Source: Dromaius novaehollandiae (taxonomy: Eukaryota; Chordata; Aves; Casuariiformes; Dromaiidae). Taken from it: 64,000 nt of DNA. Within the stretch, counting starts at the first letter, position 1, and each line of letters starts with the position of its first letter. The stretch lies in NCBI RefSeq assembly GCF_036370855.1, contig NC_088106.1, positions 30,766,501-30,830,500 of the forward strand, given 5' to 3'. This document shows, piece by piece, positions 20,095 to 30,484 of the stretch. Position numbers and translations under genes: made by a program. The notes beneath the pieces were generated by a model. That model had not been told where the DNA came from and ran no database searches. It saw only the letters and a program-made list of their open reading frames with translations.

Positions 20095-20684
20095 TGTGCT
20101 GCTGCAAGGCAGGCAGGCAGCGTGGGCGGCAGTGGCGGGTGTGGGCACTGCTTGGGTCTGCCTTGATGCAACGCTTCAGGGTGAGGCTGGGGGAGAAGAA
20201 GAAGACGCGAGGGGGCCCCTTTCCCCATGCAGACCAGAGGACAGGCCTCAGCTGCCGTCCCTGCAGAGAGCCTGGTTCCTCGGCACGCCTTAGCCCACCC
20301 GCTCCCTCTGCCCTGGGCTTCCTTGGCCTCACTGGGTGGGGAGCACCTTTCCCCTGGGACCGTCTCTGCTCAAGGGGAAGTGTTCTTGGGGGGAAACCCA
20401 GGCCTTGTTGTCTGCCTTGACTTCAGGAAGGCTGCGCTGTACCTCAGCGGTCAAGACGGGCCCCAGTCCTCTTCAACACAACCTCAGCCCTTCTGGGACT
20501 CTCTGATTGTCAGAGTCGGGGGGCCTCTCGCATGACTTGCTAATGGTGCTTGTGCTGCTTCCTCGCAGCCCTGAAGAAGACTGGGCAGCTCCTTGGCTCT
20601 TGACTCCCACAGCTTTTCTGCTTTCTCCACCCTTCGTTGCCAGGACAGCTCACACAAGCTCTCTGTCTCTTTCCTTTCTAGCAC

Positions 20685-21446
20685 ATGACGTCTTCAGAAG
20701 AGGACACCAGCTTTTCCCCTGGTGCCAGCACCAGCCGGCTGCAGCAGGAAATGCCGCCAGATGCCTCCAAAGACCTGCGGTGCTCCATCTGCCTCAACAC
20801 ACTTGACAACACCGCCTACGTCACTGTCTACACGCACCGGTTCTGCTACGGCTGCATCCGGCAGTGGTCAGCCACCAGAGCCCAGTGCCCGCTCTGCCAG
20901 CGGCCTTTCCGCTCCGTCCACACGGGGCCACCTGACAACAGCTCCCAGGCGGATGGCACCAGGCGCTCCTTGGCCGGCCAGCGACGAGGGAGAGTTCATT
21001 CCCGCTCTGCAGCGAGCACAGCCCGAAGCAGGTCCCCCAGGGGCAACCGCGATGGCCCTAGCAGGCTTCCGCGCCAGAGGGGCTGTGACTCCCCAGCGAG
21101 GAGCAGGCGGTGGCCGAGCAGGGCTCAGGCAACCGCTCATGCTGACCGCTGGGCAAGACCCCCAGCCAGGGGCCGATTACGGCAGAGGTCCCGCAGCACC
21201 CGCGGCAGCAGACGGGAAGCACCTTCTCCAGGCTGCCACCGCAGCAGGTCCCCCAGGAGAGGCAACGACCTCCACGAGGGATTTATGCTCAGGGCGGTTC
21301 GCGAGACCCCAGCTTGCTGGGGGAGGCAGAGGAGCATGGCTCACAGTGACATGCTAGCTCCTAACGTCAAAATGGAAGTGGTGGCCTTATTTCTTATACT
21401 CTCATGCAACATTCTGTTATTTTTCCATTTCCACAGGTTCTTCTAG
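20685..21446 (+). CDS. TOPORS-like: Short Topors-like RING protein B3 (degenerate RING)
   Basis: A 253-residue short-class protein with Tyr49 in place of the third RING Cys. Its second codon is ACG (MTSSEED), so only one ATG begins the frame; other B genes have ATGATG, except B4. It has DNTAY where B1 and B2 have DDTAY. RS-rich middle and hydrophobic tail are as in the other copies, and the acceptor-like CACAGG before the stop is intact. The leader intron runs from donor GT at 20089 or 20181 to acceptor AG at 20680-20681; with the first donor, an in-frame TGA lies just upstream of the start. This is one of two B genes with an A-like promoter. Confidence 0.7.
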   Translation: MTSSEEDTSFSPGASTSRLQQEMPPDASKDLRCSICLNTLDNTAYVTVYTHRFCYGCIRQWSATRAQCPLCQRPFRSVHTGPPDNSSQADGTRRSLAGQRRGRVHSRSAASTARSRSPRGNRDGPSRLPRQRGCDSPARSRRWPSRAQATAHADRWARPPARGRLRQRSRSTRGSRREAPSPGCHRSRSPRRGNDLHEGFMLRAVRETPACWGRQRSMAHSDMLAPNVKMEVVALFLILSCNILLFFHFHRFF

Positions 21447-21625
21447 AACCCCCCACTTCCAGCAGCTGCCTGGGGCCTCGGGGCAGATCCGGACGAGGGC
21501 AGCGGGAGCTGCAGTGCCCATCGCTGGCAAACACCAGGCTGAAACAACGCAGCAGACTCGAGCAGACAGCCTGGGTGCCTGTGAGCCTCCTGTGCCTCCT
21601 GCTGTGTTGGGCCAGGTGCTTAATT

Positions 21626-21655
21626 AATAAAAGGCAGGCAGCACCCGCTGCCTGC
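21626..21655 (+). promoter_or_regulatory. B3 poly(A) signal with adjacent hairpin
   Basis: AATAAA at 21626-21631 and the hairpin at 21634-21655. Confidence 0.75.
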
Positions 21656-22007
21656 AACCAACACCCTTGCCTCTGTGCTGACTTTGTTCAACCCTCGGCT
21701 CACAGACGAGAGCGACCAGCCTTGAAAAAGCCCCAAGGCGGCGCTGGCAGAGAGAGCTGCCCGGGCCTCCGCACCGGCCTCCAAACTCTGCAAGGGCTGC
21801 AAGCGCTGACGAGCCAGCTTTCCGGCAGGAGCTAACATCTGTCCCGATGGACTGGGGCCGGTCCAGATTTGGCTCTGTGCAAAACAGCCACATGCCCCAG
21901 GGACCGGGGAAGTCGGGACACACCATCTCCATTCCTCCCTGGAAATACAGATTTTATTCCGCCAAGGGCAGCTGTGCCCTGCAAAGCCTCCGGCTCCTGC
22001 CAGGAAG

Positions 22008-22320
22008 GGCTTTGTGGAGGAGTCTCCCTCAGCCTCCCCTCCACGCACACAGCCCCAGGACACACCTGGGGCCAGAGCACGGCCAGCAGTGAGAAGCCAT
22101 CTCTGCTCACCCTCTGGCCCTTCCCATGCTCTGCCTCCCTCGGTGCCCTGCTGCCCTCCAGCTCCCGCCCTGCCCGCGCTCAGCCCCGGCTGGCTGCGGG
22201 CAGGCCGAGGGGCTCCAGCCCCCGCAGCCATGCCGGGCAACCCAGCTGCCACACTGCCCCCAGAACAGCTCCAGCCAAGGGCCCCACCGCTGGAAGGTCC
22301 CTCCCCACAGCAGCCTGACA
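22008..22320 (-). repeat. Inverted-repeat right arm downstream of B3
   Basis: Copy of 3103-3415. B3 has no left arm close upstream; the nearest is 13035-13354. Bases 22321-22619 hold nothing recognised. Confidence 0.7.
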
Positions 22321-22619
22321 GCAGGCTCCAGCCCTCGGCACTGGCTTCAGCCCTTTCTCCCTGGGGCTCTTGCTGCTTGGGACTGCGCCAGGCTTCACGC
22401 TGCCTTCACTGGCAGTCGGGGGCTGATGTCTGTGCACACCTCCGACTTGCTGGGTTAAATGTGCCCCCTGTCTTGAGGAAGGGAACAAAGAGGGTGCAGG
22501 CAAGGACATGCCCGCGCCTTGTCTGCACTCCTAGGCCTCCATGGCCTGCAGCAGCCTCACCTGGGGCCTCCCCCACACCCTGCCCACGGGCCCCGGAGCC
22601 CAGTTCAGCTTACCCCGGG

Positions 22620-22977
22620 AGCATCTCTCCTCTGAGGACAGGCTGAGGGAGCTGCCACTGTTGAGGGAGAGGCTAAAGAGGACGGGGCCAGGCTCTTTGC
22701 AGTGGCCCAGGCACAGGACGAGAGGCAGCAGGCACCAACACAAACATAGGCACTTCCGTCTGACCATGAGGAAAGCCTTTCTCACTGTGAGGGCAACTGA
22801 GCTCTGGTTGCCCACAGAGCTTGGGGAGTCTCCAGCCTTGGAGCTATTCAAATGCCACCTCGACAGCTCCTGGGGCAATGTGCTCTAGGTGACCCTGCTT
22901 GAGCACGGGGGTGGCACTCCATGACCTCCACAGGTGCCTTCCAACCTCAACCGTTCTCTGACCCCGTGACTGTGAAA
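22620..22977 (+). mobile_element. CR1 LINE 3' fragment, sense, upstream of A3
   Basis: Copy of 3715-4072. Confidence 0.85.
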
Positions 22978-22979
22978 AT

Positions 22980-23716
22980 AGTGCCCCAACTCCTCAATGC
23001 CGCACATGCGTTTTATGGCCCAGGCTTTGTGGGGGTGGGTGGAGGAAAGGCAGGGAAGGCGGTCCTGTTCTCCTGGGCAGAAAACATTGTGCGGTTCACC
23101 AACACAACTCTGGCTGAATTTGGTCACCCTGATGGTTGGCAGCATCCAGCTTGAACTCCACTGAAAGAGGAGAAGAGGAGAAATAACTCGGCAAGTCTGA
23201 GCTTTGCACTAACATCCAGCCTCCGACTGCCAGTGCAGCCAAGGCAAAGCCGGGCACAGCCCCAAGCAGCAACAGCCCCACGCGGAAAGAGCCCAAGCAC
23301 ACGCCGAGGGCTGAAGCCTGCTCTCCAAGGGACTGTGCAAGCCCAGGGCTGCTCCTGCAGCCTGGGCGTCTTTGGGGTGTGGCCCCGAGAGCCCTGTGAC
23401 GTCACCAGAGAGTTCCTGTGACTCCCGTGACATCACCGCTTGGAGGCAGCCGCACAGTGGGGACCCCCGCACTTAGCCCCAAGCTCCGCGCTGGGTGGCA
23501 CGCGAGGCGTCCAGGGCCCGGCAGGGTCACGGCTTTGCATTTGGGGCTTTGCTCTGCGGCCAGCAGCAGCTCTGCCTGGCTGACTCGGGGGCTGTGGACC
23601 CCGCGCGGCTGCTGACCCGCAGGCGAGGGTGCCCAGAGGGTGCCAAGAGCGTTGGGGAGCCCTGAAGGCTCACGGGGTGTTCCCCGTTGTGCACGGACTG
23701 ACGTCTGCAGGTGAGC
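22980..23716 (+). promoter_or_regulatory. A3 promoter region with full CRE palindrome
   Basis: TGACGTCA at 23397-23404; leader donor GT at 23711. Otherwise as at A2. Confidence 0.55.
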
Positions 23717-24137
23717 TGTGCTGCTGCAAGGCAGGCAGGCAGCGTGGGCGGCAGTGGCGGGTGTGGGCACTGCTTGGGTCTGCCTTGATGCAGCGCTTCA
23801 GGGTGAGGCTGGGGGAGAAGAAGTCCCCCTCACCCCGTAGCCCGTAGCCCACCCGGTGCCTTTTCCCCAGCCTTCCTTGCCCTCGCTGGCTGGCAACACC
23901 CTTCCCCCAGGACCTCCCCTGCTCCAGGGGAAGCATTGCTGGGCAAAGCCAGAGCCGGAAGGGAGTCTTTTAGGGGGGCCTTTACACTGCCTCGCAAATG
24001 GGGCTTCTGCTGCTTCCTTGCAGCCTTCAAGAAGCCTGGGCAGCTCTTTGGCTCTCCACCTCCACAGCTTTCCTGCTTTCTCCTCCCTTTGTCTCCAGGA
24101 AAGGTCCCGAGCTCCAGGTCTCTTTCCTTTGTAGAAC

Positions 24138-25364
24138 ATGACAGCAGAAGAAGACTTTCCAGGCGGCAGCGGCAGCGCCAGCTCTTCCTCTGGTGCCAGC
24201 ACCAGCCGGCTGCCTCAGGCAACACCACCGGATGCCTCTGAAGACCTGCTGTGCACCATCTGCCTGGACACAGTGGACAACGCCGCCTACGTCGCCTTCT
24301 GCATGCACAGGTTCTGCTTTGGCTGTATCCGGCAGTGGTCAGCCACCAGAGCCCAGTGCCCGCTCTGCCAGCGGCCCTTCAGCTCCATCCTCCACACCGT
24401 GCGAGCTGACGACGACTTCCAGGAGTACCACGTGCAGCGCTCCGACAGCAGCTCATCCCATGGCTGGCGAGGAGGGAGATCGGGTTCCCGCTCTGCGGCA
24501 AGGAGGCGGCACCGCTCGTCAGCGCCCTGGCACAGCAGCTCCTCCTCCAGCAGCTCGTCTGATGACCATCGAGGAGGGAGATCGGGTTCCCGCTCTGCGG
24601 CAAGGAGGCGGCACCGCTCGTCAGCGCCCCGGCACAGCAGCTCCTCCTCCAGCAGCTCCTCCTCCAGCAGCGATGGTGGCCACGCTGGGTCCCCCGAGAG
24701 GGCCCGAAGCAGGTCTCCAAGGCATGATCACCATGGCCACAACTGGCTTCAGCATGTAGCGAGGGGCTATGACTTCCCCAGGAGGAGCAGGCTGCGACAG
24801 AGCAGGGCTCAGGCTGCTGCTCCTGCCAGCCCTTGGGAAAGATCCCGAGCCGGGGGCCGATTGCGGCGCAGGTCACGCAGCACTGGTGGCAGCAGGAGAT
24901 GGGAAGCAGCTGCTGCAGGCTGGCACCAGCATGCCTCCCCGTCGTGGGGCCACCAGGTCCCCGGGCAGGAGGACGCTCCCGGGCCCTCCTACGCCAGCTC
25001 TGCTCAGGCTCCTGTGCCAACAGCTTCTCACAGGCAAACCTCCGAGAGCTCTGCCCAGGAGCCAGCCAGCTCTGCCCCCGCAGTGCACGCCCTGCCCCCG
25101 GCGTGGGGCCAAGCACGGCAGGAGCAGCAAAGGGGCCACAGCAGCAGAAGGCAGCGCAGAAGACACGTGGAGCCTTCGCCTGCCCGGGAGAGCCACCGCA
25201 GCAGGTCCCCCAGGCGAGGCGATGAGCAGGTGCCCTCGGGGAGCACCGAGCGCCGTCAACGGGGACAAGTGCACGAGAGATGGGATTACTCCAGGGAAAG
25301 GCACGGAGCAAGGCGCTCATCCCGGTGGAGGTCCCGCAGCCGGCCCAGGCGCAGGGGCTGGTAG
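24138..25364 (+). CDS. TOPORS-like: Long Topors-like RING E3 ligase A3 (408 aa)
   Basis: The full 408-residue form. The RING ligands C39, C42, C55, H57, C60, C63, C74 and C77 are intact. After it come two tandem 34-residue repeats: RGGRSGSRSAARRRHRSSAP at 111-130 and again at 145-164, each followed by a Ser tract. It carries APWHSS in the first repeat, GRLRRR, and HALPPAWGQ in the C-terminal part. The protein is identical to A4. The 374-residue copies can be derived from this form by losing one repeat. Start context and acceptor (AG at 24133-24134) are as in A1. Confidence 0.82.
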   Translation: MTAEEDFPGGSGSASSSSGASTSRLPQATPPDASEDLLCTICLDTVDNAAYVAFCMHRFCFGCIRQWSATRAQCPLCQRPFSSILHTVRADDDFQEYHVQRSDSSSSHGWRGGRSGSRSAARRRHRSSAPWHSSSSSSSSSDDHRGGRSGSRSAARRRHRSSAPRHSSSSSSSSSSSSDGGHAGSPERARSRSPRHDHHGHNWLQHVARGYDFPRRSRLRQSRAQAAAPASPWERSRAGGRLRRRSRSTGGSRRWEAAAAGWHQHASPSWGHQVPGQEDAPGPSYASSAQAPVPTASHRQTSESSAQEPASSAPAVHALPPAWGQARQEQQRGHSSRRQRRRHVEPSPARESHRSRSPRRGDEQVPSGSTERRQRGQVHERWDYSRERHGARRSSRWRSRSRPRRRGW

Positions 25365-25456
25365 CACACCGTGCAAAAGGAGCAACCCCAAAGCTTGCCC
25401 CTTGCCAGCGCACTTCAGGGCACTGCAGTGAGCCCTGGGAAAGAAAAGGATCCTTC

Positions 25457-25797
25457 ATGCCCCTACCAGTAAACAGGGTTTTCCTTGAGCTTCAGAGGGA
25501 TTGCTTGTGTTCCATCATGCGCCCCTTGCCTCTTGTGCTGTCCCTGGGCACCGCTGGGAAGAGTCTGGCCCCGTCTTCCTAACTCCCCAGCCCCCAGCAG
25601 GGATTTCTGCACCTGGAGAAGATCCCCCTGAGCCTCCTCTTCTCCAGCCTGGACTCTCCCAGCTCCCTCAGCCTCTTCTCGGGCAACCGAGGCTCCAGGC
25701 CCTTCATCAGCTGCGTGGCCCTTGGCTGGACTCGCTCCCGTTCGACCATGTCCCCCTTGTCCTGGGAGCCCAGAACTGCTCCTAGGACTCCTGTCAT
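25457..25797 (-). mobile_element. CR1 LINE 3' fragment, antisense, downstream of A3
   Basis: Copy of 205-545. Confidence 0.7.
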
Positions 25798-25951
25798 GGT
25801 CTCCCCAGTATTGTCGGGGCAGGTGCTGCCATGGGGGCTCCAGCACATCAGCCCCCTCCCAAGCTGGCCCTGGGTGCCTCCCCCTACCCCGGGCCCCGGG
25901 GTTTCTTGAGCAGGGAGAGGGCAGTGGGGCCTGGTGCTGAGAGCGTGGGGG

Positions 25952-26271
25952 GACAACCATGGGGAGCTGAGCTGCTGTGGGGTGGGGCGGGGAGGCCGTG
26001 GGGCCCGTGGCTGGAGCCGTTCCGGGGGCAGTGCGGCAGCTGGGTTGTCCAGCATGGCTGCGGGGGCTGGAGCCCCTCGGCCTGCCCGCAGCCAGCCGGG
26101 GCTGAGCGCGGGCAGGGCAGGAGCCGGAGGGCAGCAGGGCACCGAGGCAGAGCATGGGAAGGGCCAGAGGGTGAGCAGAGATGGCTTCTCACTGCTGGCC
26201 GTGCTCTGGCCCCAGGTGTGTCCCGGGGCTGCGTGCGTGGAGGGGAGGCTGAGGGAGACTCCTCCACAAAG
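25952..26271 (+). repeat. Inverted-repeat left arm upstream of B4
   Basis: Copy of 700-1019; pairs with 28355-28667 across B4. Confidence 0.75.
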
Positions 26272-27031
26272 CCTCTTACAGCCTCTCCTGGGCAAAGAGC
26301 CACTGGCAGCGTTTGGGGAAAGCCCCCGGCCCTCTGCGGGCTCTGCACCCTTGCTGGGGCCACCCAGGCGGCCGCGCTGCCCCAAGGGTGCAGGGGCATT
26401 TGAGGCAGGAGCTCCCGTGTCCCTGCAGGGCACACTGGGGACGAAGCCTCGGGAAGGGTCGCTCCCCACCTCTTTCTTGTGCCCGTAGTGGGCACTGCTT
26501 GGGTCTGCCTTGATGCAACGCTTCAGGGTGAGGCTGGGGGAGAAGAAGAAGACGCGAGGGGGCCCCTTTCCCCATGCAGACCAGAGGACAGGCCTCAGCT
26601 GCCGTCCCTGCAGAGAGCCTGGTTCCTCGGCACGCCTTAGCCCACCCGCTCCCTCTGCCCTGGGCTTCCTTGGCCTCACTGGGTGGGGAGCACCTTTCCC
26701 CTGGGACCGTCTCTGCTCAAGGGGAAGTGTTCTTGGGGGGAAACCCAGGCCTTGTTGTCTGCCTTGACTTCAGGAAGGCTGCGCTGTACCTCAGCGGTCA
26801 AGACGGGCCCCAGTCCTCTTCAACACAACCTCAGCCCTTCTGGGACTCTCTGATTGTCAGAGTCGGGGGGCCTCTCGCATGACTTGCTAATGGTGCTTGT
26901 GCTGCTTCCTCGCAGCCCTGAAGAAGACTGGGCAGCTCCTTGGCTCTTGACTCCCACAGCTTTTCTGCTTTCTCCACCCTTCGTTGCCAGGACAGCTCAC
27001 ACAAGCTCTCTGTCTCTTTCCTTTCTAGCAC

Positions 27032-27793
27032 ATGACGTCTTCAGAAGAGGACACCAGCTTTTCCCCTGGTGCCAGCACCAGCCGGCTGCAGCAGGAAATG
27101 CCGCCAGATGCCTCCAAAGACCTGCGGTGCTCCATCTGCCTCAACACACTTGACAACACCGCCTACGTCACTGTCTACACGCACCGGTTCTGCTACGGCT
27201 GCATCCGGCAGTGGTCAGCCACCAGAGCCCAGTGCCCGCTCTGCCAGCGGCCTTTCCGCTCCGTCCACACGGGGCCACCTGACAACAGCTCCCAGGCGGA
27301 TGGCACCAGGCGCTCCTTGGCCGGCCAGCGACGAGGGAGAGTTCATTCCCGCTCTGCAGCGAGCACAGCCCGAAGCAGGTCCCCCAGGGGCAACCGCGAT
27401 GGCCCTAGCAGGCTTCCGCGCCAGAGGGGCTGTGACTCCCCAGCGAGGAGCAGGCGGTGGCCGAGCAGGGCTCAGGCAACCGCTCATGCTGACCGCTGGG
27501 CAAGACCCCCAGCCAGGGGCCGATTACGGCAGAGGTCCCGCAGCACCCGCGGCAGCAGACGGGAAGCACCTTCTCCAGGCTGCCACCGCAGCAGGTCCCC
27601 CAGGAGAGGCAACGACCTCCACGAGGGATTTATGCTCAGGGCGGTTCGCGAGACCCCAGCTTGCTGGGGGAGGCAGAGGAGCATGGCTCACAGTGACATG
27701 CTAGCTCCTAACGTCAAAATGGAAGTGGTGGCCTTATTTCTTATACTCTCATGCAACATTCTGTTATTTTTCCATTTCCACAGGTTCTTCTAG
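27032..27793 (+). CDS. TOPORS-like: Short Topors-like RING protein B4 (degenerate RING)
   Basis: Protein identical to B3: 253 residues, MTSSEED start, Tyr49 replacing the third RING ligand, RS-rich middle, hydrophobic tail. Unlike B3 it lies only 1.67 kb downstream of an A gene (A3) and has no A-like promoter; its leader keeps only the second donor (GT at 26528). Comparing B3 with B4 is therefore a natural test of how B genes are transcribed. Confidence 0.65.
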   Translation: MTSSEEDTSFSPGASTSRLQQEMPPDASKDLRCSICLNTLDNTAYVTVYTHRFCYGCIRQWSATRAQCPLCQRPFRSVHTGPPDNSSQADGTRRSLAGQRRGRVHSRSAASTARSRSPRGNRDGPSRLPRQRGCDSPARSRRWPSRAQATAHADRWARPPARGRLRQRSRSTRGSRREAPSPGCHRSRSPRRGNDLHEGFMLRAVRETPACWGRQRSMAHSDMLAPNVKMEVVALFLILSCNILLFFHFHRFF

Positions 27794-27972
27794 AACCCCC
27801 CACTTCCAGCAGCTGCCTGGGGCCTCGGGGCAGATCCGGACGAGGGCAGCGGGAGCTGCAGTGCCCATCGCTGGCAAACACCAGGCTGAAACAACGCAGC
27901 AGACTCGAGCAGACAGCCTGGGTGCCTGTGAGCCTCCTGTGCCTCCTGCTGTGTTGGGCCAGGTGCTTAATT

Positions 27973-28002
27973 AATAAAAGGCAGGCAGCACCCGCTGCCT
28001 GC
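27973..28002 (+). promoter_or_regulatory. B4 poly(A) signal with adjacent hairpin
   Basis: AATAAA at 27973-27978; hairpin at 27981-28002. Confidence 0.75.
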
Positions 28003-28354
28003 AACCAACACCCTTGCCTCTGTGCTGACTTTGTTCAACCCTCGGCTCACAGACGAGAGCGACCAGCCTTGAAAAAGCCCCAAGGCGGCGCTGGCAGAGA
28101 GAGCTGCCCGGGCCTCCGCACCGGCCTCCAAACTCTGCAAGGGCTGCAAGCGCTGACGAGCCAGCTTTCCGGCAGGAGCTAACATCTGTCCCGATGGACT
28201 GGGGCCGGTCCAGATTTGGCTCTGTGCAAAACAGCCACGTGCCCCAGGGACCGGGGAAGTCGGGACACACCATCTCCATTCCTCCCTGGAAATACAGATT
28301 TTATTCCGCCAAGGGCAGCTGTGCCCTGCAAAGCCTCCGGCTCCTGCCAGGAAG

Positions 28355-28667
28355 GGCTTTGTGGAGGAGTCTCCCTCAGCCTCCCCTCCACGCACACAGC
28401 CCCAGGACACACCTGGGGCCAGAGCACGGCCAGCAGTGAGAAGCCATCTCTGCTCACCCTCTGGCCCTTCCCATGCTCTGCCTCCCTCGGTGCCCTGCTG
28501 CCCTCCAGCTCCCGCCCTGCCCGCGCTCAGCCCCGGCTGGCTGCGGGCAGGCCGAGGGGCTCCAGCCCCCGCAGCCATGCCGGGCAACCCAGCTGCCACA
28601 CTGCCCCCAGAACAGCTCCAGCCAAGGGCCCCACCGCTGGAAGGTCCCTCCCCACAGCAGCCTGACA
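28355..28667 (-). repeat. Inverted-repeat right arm downstream of B4
   Basis: Copy of 3103-3415; partner of 25952-26271. Confidence 0.75.
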
Positions 28668-28966
28668 GCAGGCTCCAGCCCTCGGCACTGGCTTCAGCCC
28701 TTTCTCCCTGGGGCTCTTGCTGCTTGGGACTGCGCCAGGCTTCACGCTGCCTTCACTGGCAGTCGGGGGCTGATGTCTGTGCACACCTCCGACTTGCTGG
28801 GTTAAATGTGCCCCCTGTCTTGAGGAAGGGAACAAAGAGGGTGCAGGCAAGGACATGCCCGCGCCTTGTCTGCACTCCTAGGCCTCCATGGCCTGCAGCA
28901 GCCTCACCTGGGGCCTCCCCCACACCCTGCCCACGGGCCCCGGAGCCCAGTTCAGCTTACCCCGGG

Positions 28967-29324
28967 AGCATCTCTCCTCTGAGGACAGGCTGAGGGAGCT
29001 GCCACTGTTGAGGGAGAGGCTAAAGAGGACGGGGCCAGGCTCTTTGCAGTGGCCCAGGCACAGGACGAGAGGCAGCAGGCACCAACACAAACATAGGCAC
29101 TTCCGTCTGACCATGAGGAAAGCCTTTCTCACTGTGAGGGCAACTGAGCTCTGGTTGCCCACAGAGCTTGGGGAGTCTCCAGCCTTGGAGCTATTCAAAT
29201 GCCACCTCGACAGCTCCTGGGGCAATGTGCTCTAGGTGACCCTGCTTGAGCACGGGGGTGGCACTCCATGACCTCCACAGGTGCCTTCCAACCTCAACCG
29301 TTCTCTGACCCCGTGACTGTGAAA
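28967..29324 (+). mobile_element. CR1 LINE 3' fragment, sense, upstream of A4
   Basis: Copy of 3715-4072. Confidence 0.85.
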
Positions 29325-29326
29325 AT

Positions 29327-30063
29327 AGTGCCCCAACTCCTCAATGCCGCACATGCGTTTTATGGCCCAGGCTTTGTGGGGGTGGGTGGAGGAAAGGCAG
29401 GGAAGGCGGTCCTGTTCTCCTGGGCAGAAAACATTGTGCGGTTCACCAACACAACTCTGGCTGAATTTGGTCACCCTGATGGTTGGCAGCATCCAGCTTG
29501 AACTCCACTGAAAGAGGAGAAGAGGAGAAATAACTCGGCAAGTCTGAGCTTTGCACTAACATCCAGCCTCCGACTGCCAGTGCAGCCAAGGCAAAGCCGG
29601 GCACAGCCCCAAGCAGCAACAGCCCCACGCGGAAAGAGCCCAAGCACACGCCGAGGGCTGAAGCCTGCTCTCCAAGGGACTGTGCAAGCCCAGGGCTGCT
29701 CCTGCAGCCTGGGCGTCTTTGGGGTGTGGCCCCGAGAGCCCTGTGACGTCACCAGAGAGTTCCTGTGACTCCCGTGACATCACCGCTTGGAGGCAGCCGC
29801 ACAGTGGGGACCCCCGCACTTAGCCCCAAGCTCCGCGCTGGGTGGCACGCGAGGCGTCCAGGGCCCGGCAGGGTCACGGCTTTGCATTTGGGGCTTTGCT
29901 CTGCGGCCAGCAGCAGCTCTGCCTGGCTGACTCGGGGGCTGTGGACCCCGCGCGGCTGCTGACCCGCAGGCGAGGGTGCCCAGAGGGTGCCAAGAGCGTT
30001 GGGGAGCCCTGAAGGCTCACGGGGTGTTCCCCGTTGTGCACGGACTGACGTCTGCAGGTGAGC
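29327..30063 (+). promoter_or_regulatory. A4 promoter region with full CRE palindrome
   Basis: TGACGTCA at 29744-29751; leader donor GT at 30058. Confidence 0.55.
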
Positions 30064-30484
30064 TGTGCTGCTGCAAGGCAGGCAGGCAGCGTGGGCGGCA
30101 GTGGCGGGTGTGGGCACTGCTTGGGTCTGCCTTGATGCAGCGCTTCAGGGTGAGGCTGGGGGAGAAGAAGTCCCCCTCACCCCGTAGCCCGTAGCCCACC
30201 CGGTGCCTTTTCCCCAGCCTTCCTTGCCCTCGCTGGCTGGCAACACCCTTCCCCCAGGACCTCCCCTGCTCCAGGGGAAGCATTGCTGGGCAAAGCCAGA
30301 GCCGGAAGGGAGTCTTTTAGGGGGGCCTTTACACTGCCTCGCAAATGGGGCTTCTGCTGCTTCCTTGCAGCCTTCAAGAAGCCTGGGCAGCTCTTTGGCT
30401 CTCCACCTCCACAGCTTTCCTGCTTTCTCCTCCCTTTGTCTCCAGGAAAGGTCCCGAGCTCCAGGTCTCTTTCCTTTGTAGAAC

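Larger units (their letters stand above)
20142..26488 (+). repeat. 6,347-bp tandem unit, first copy (B3-A3)
   Basis: This unit and the next (26489-32835) are nearly identical. All proteins encoded match, and the only substitution I noticed is A at 21892 against G at 28239. Confidence 0.8.
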
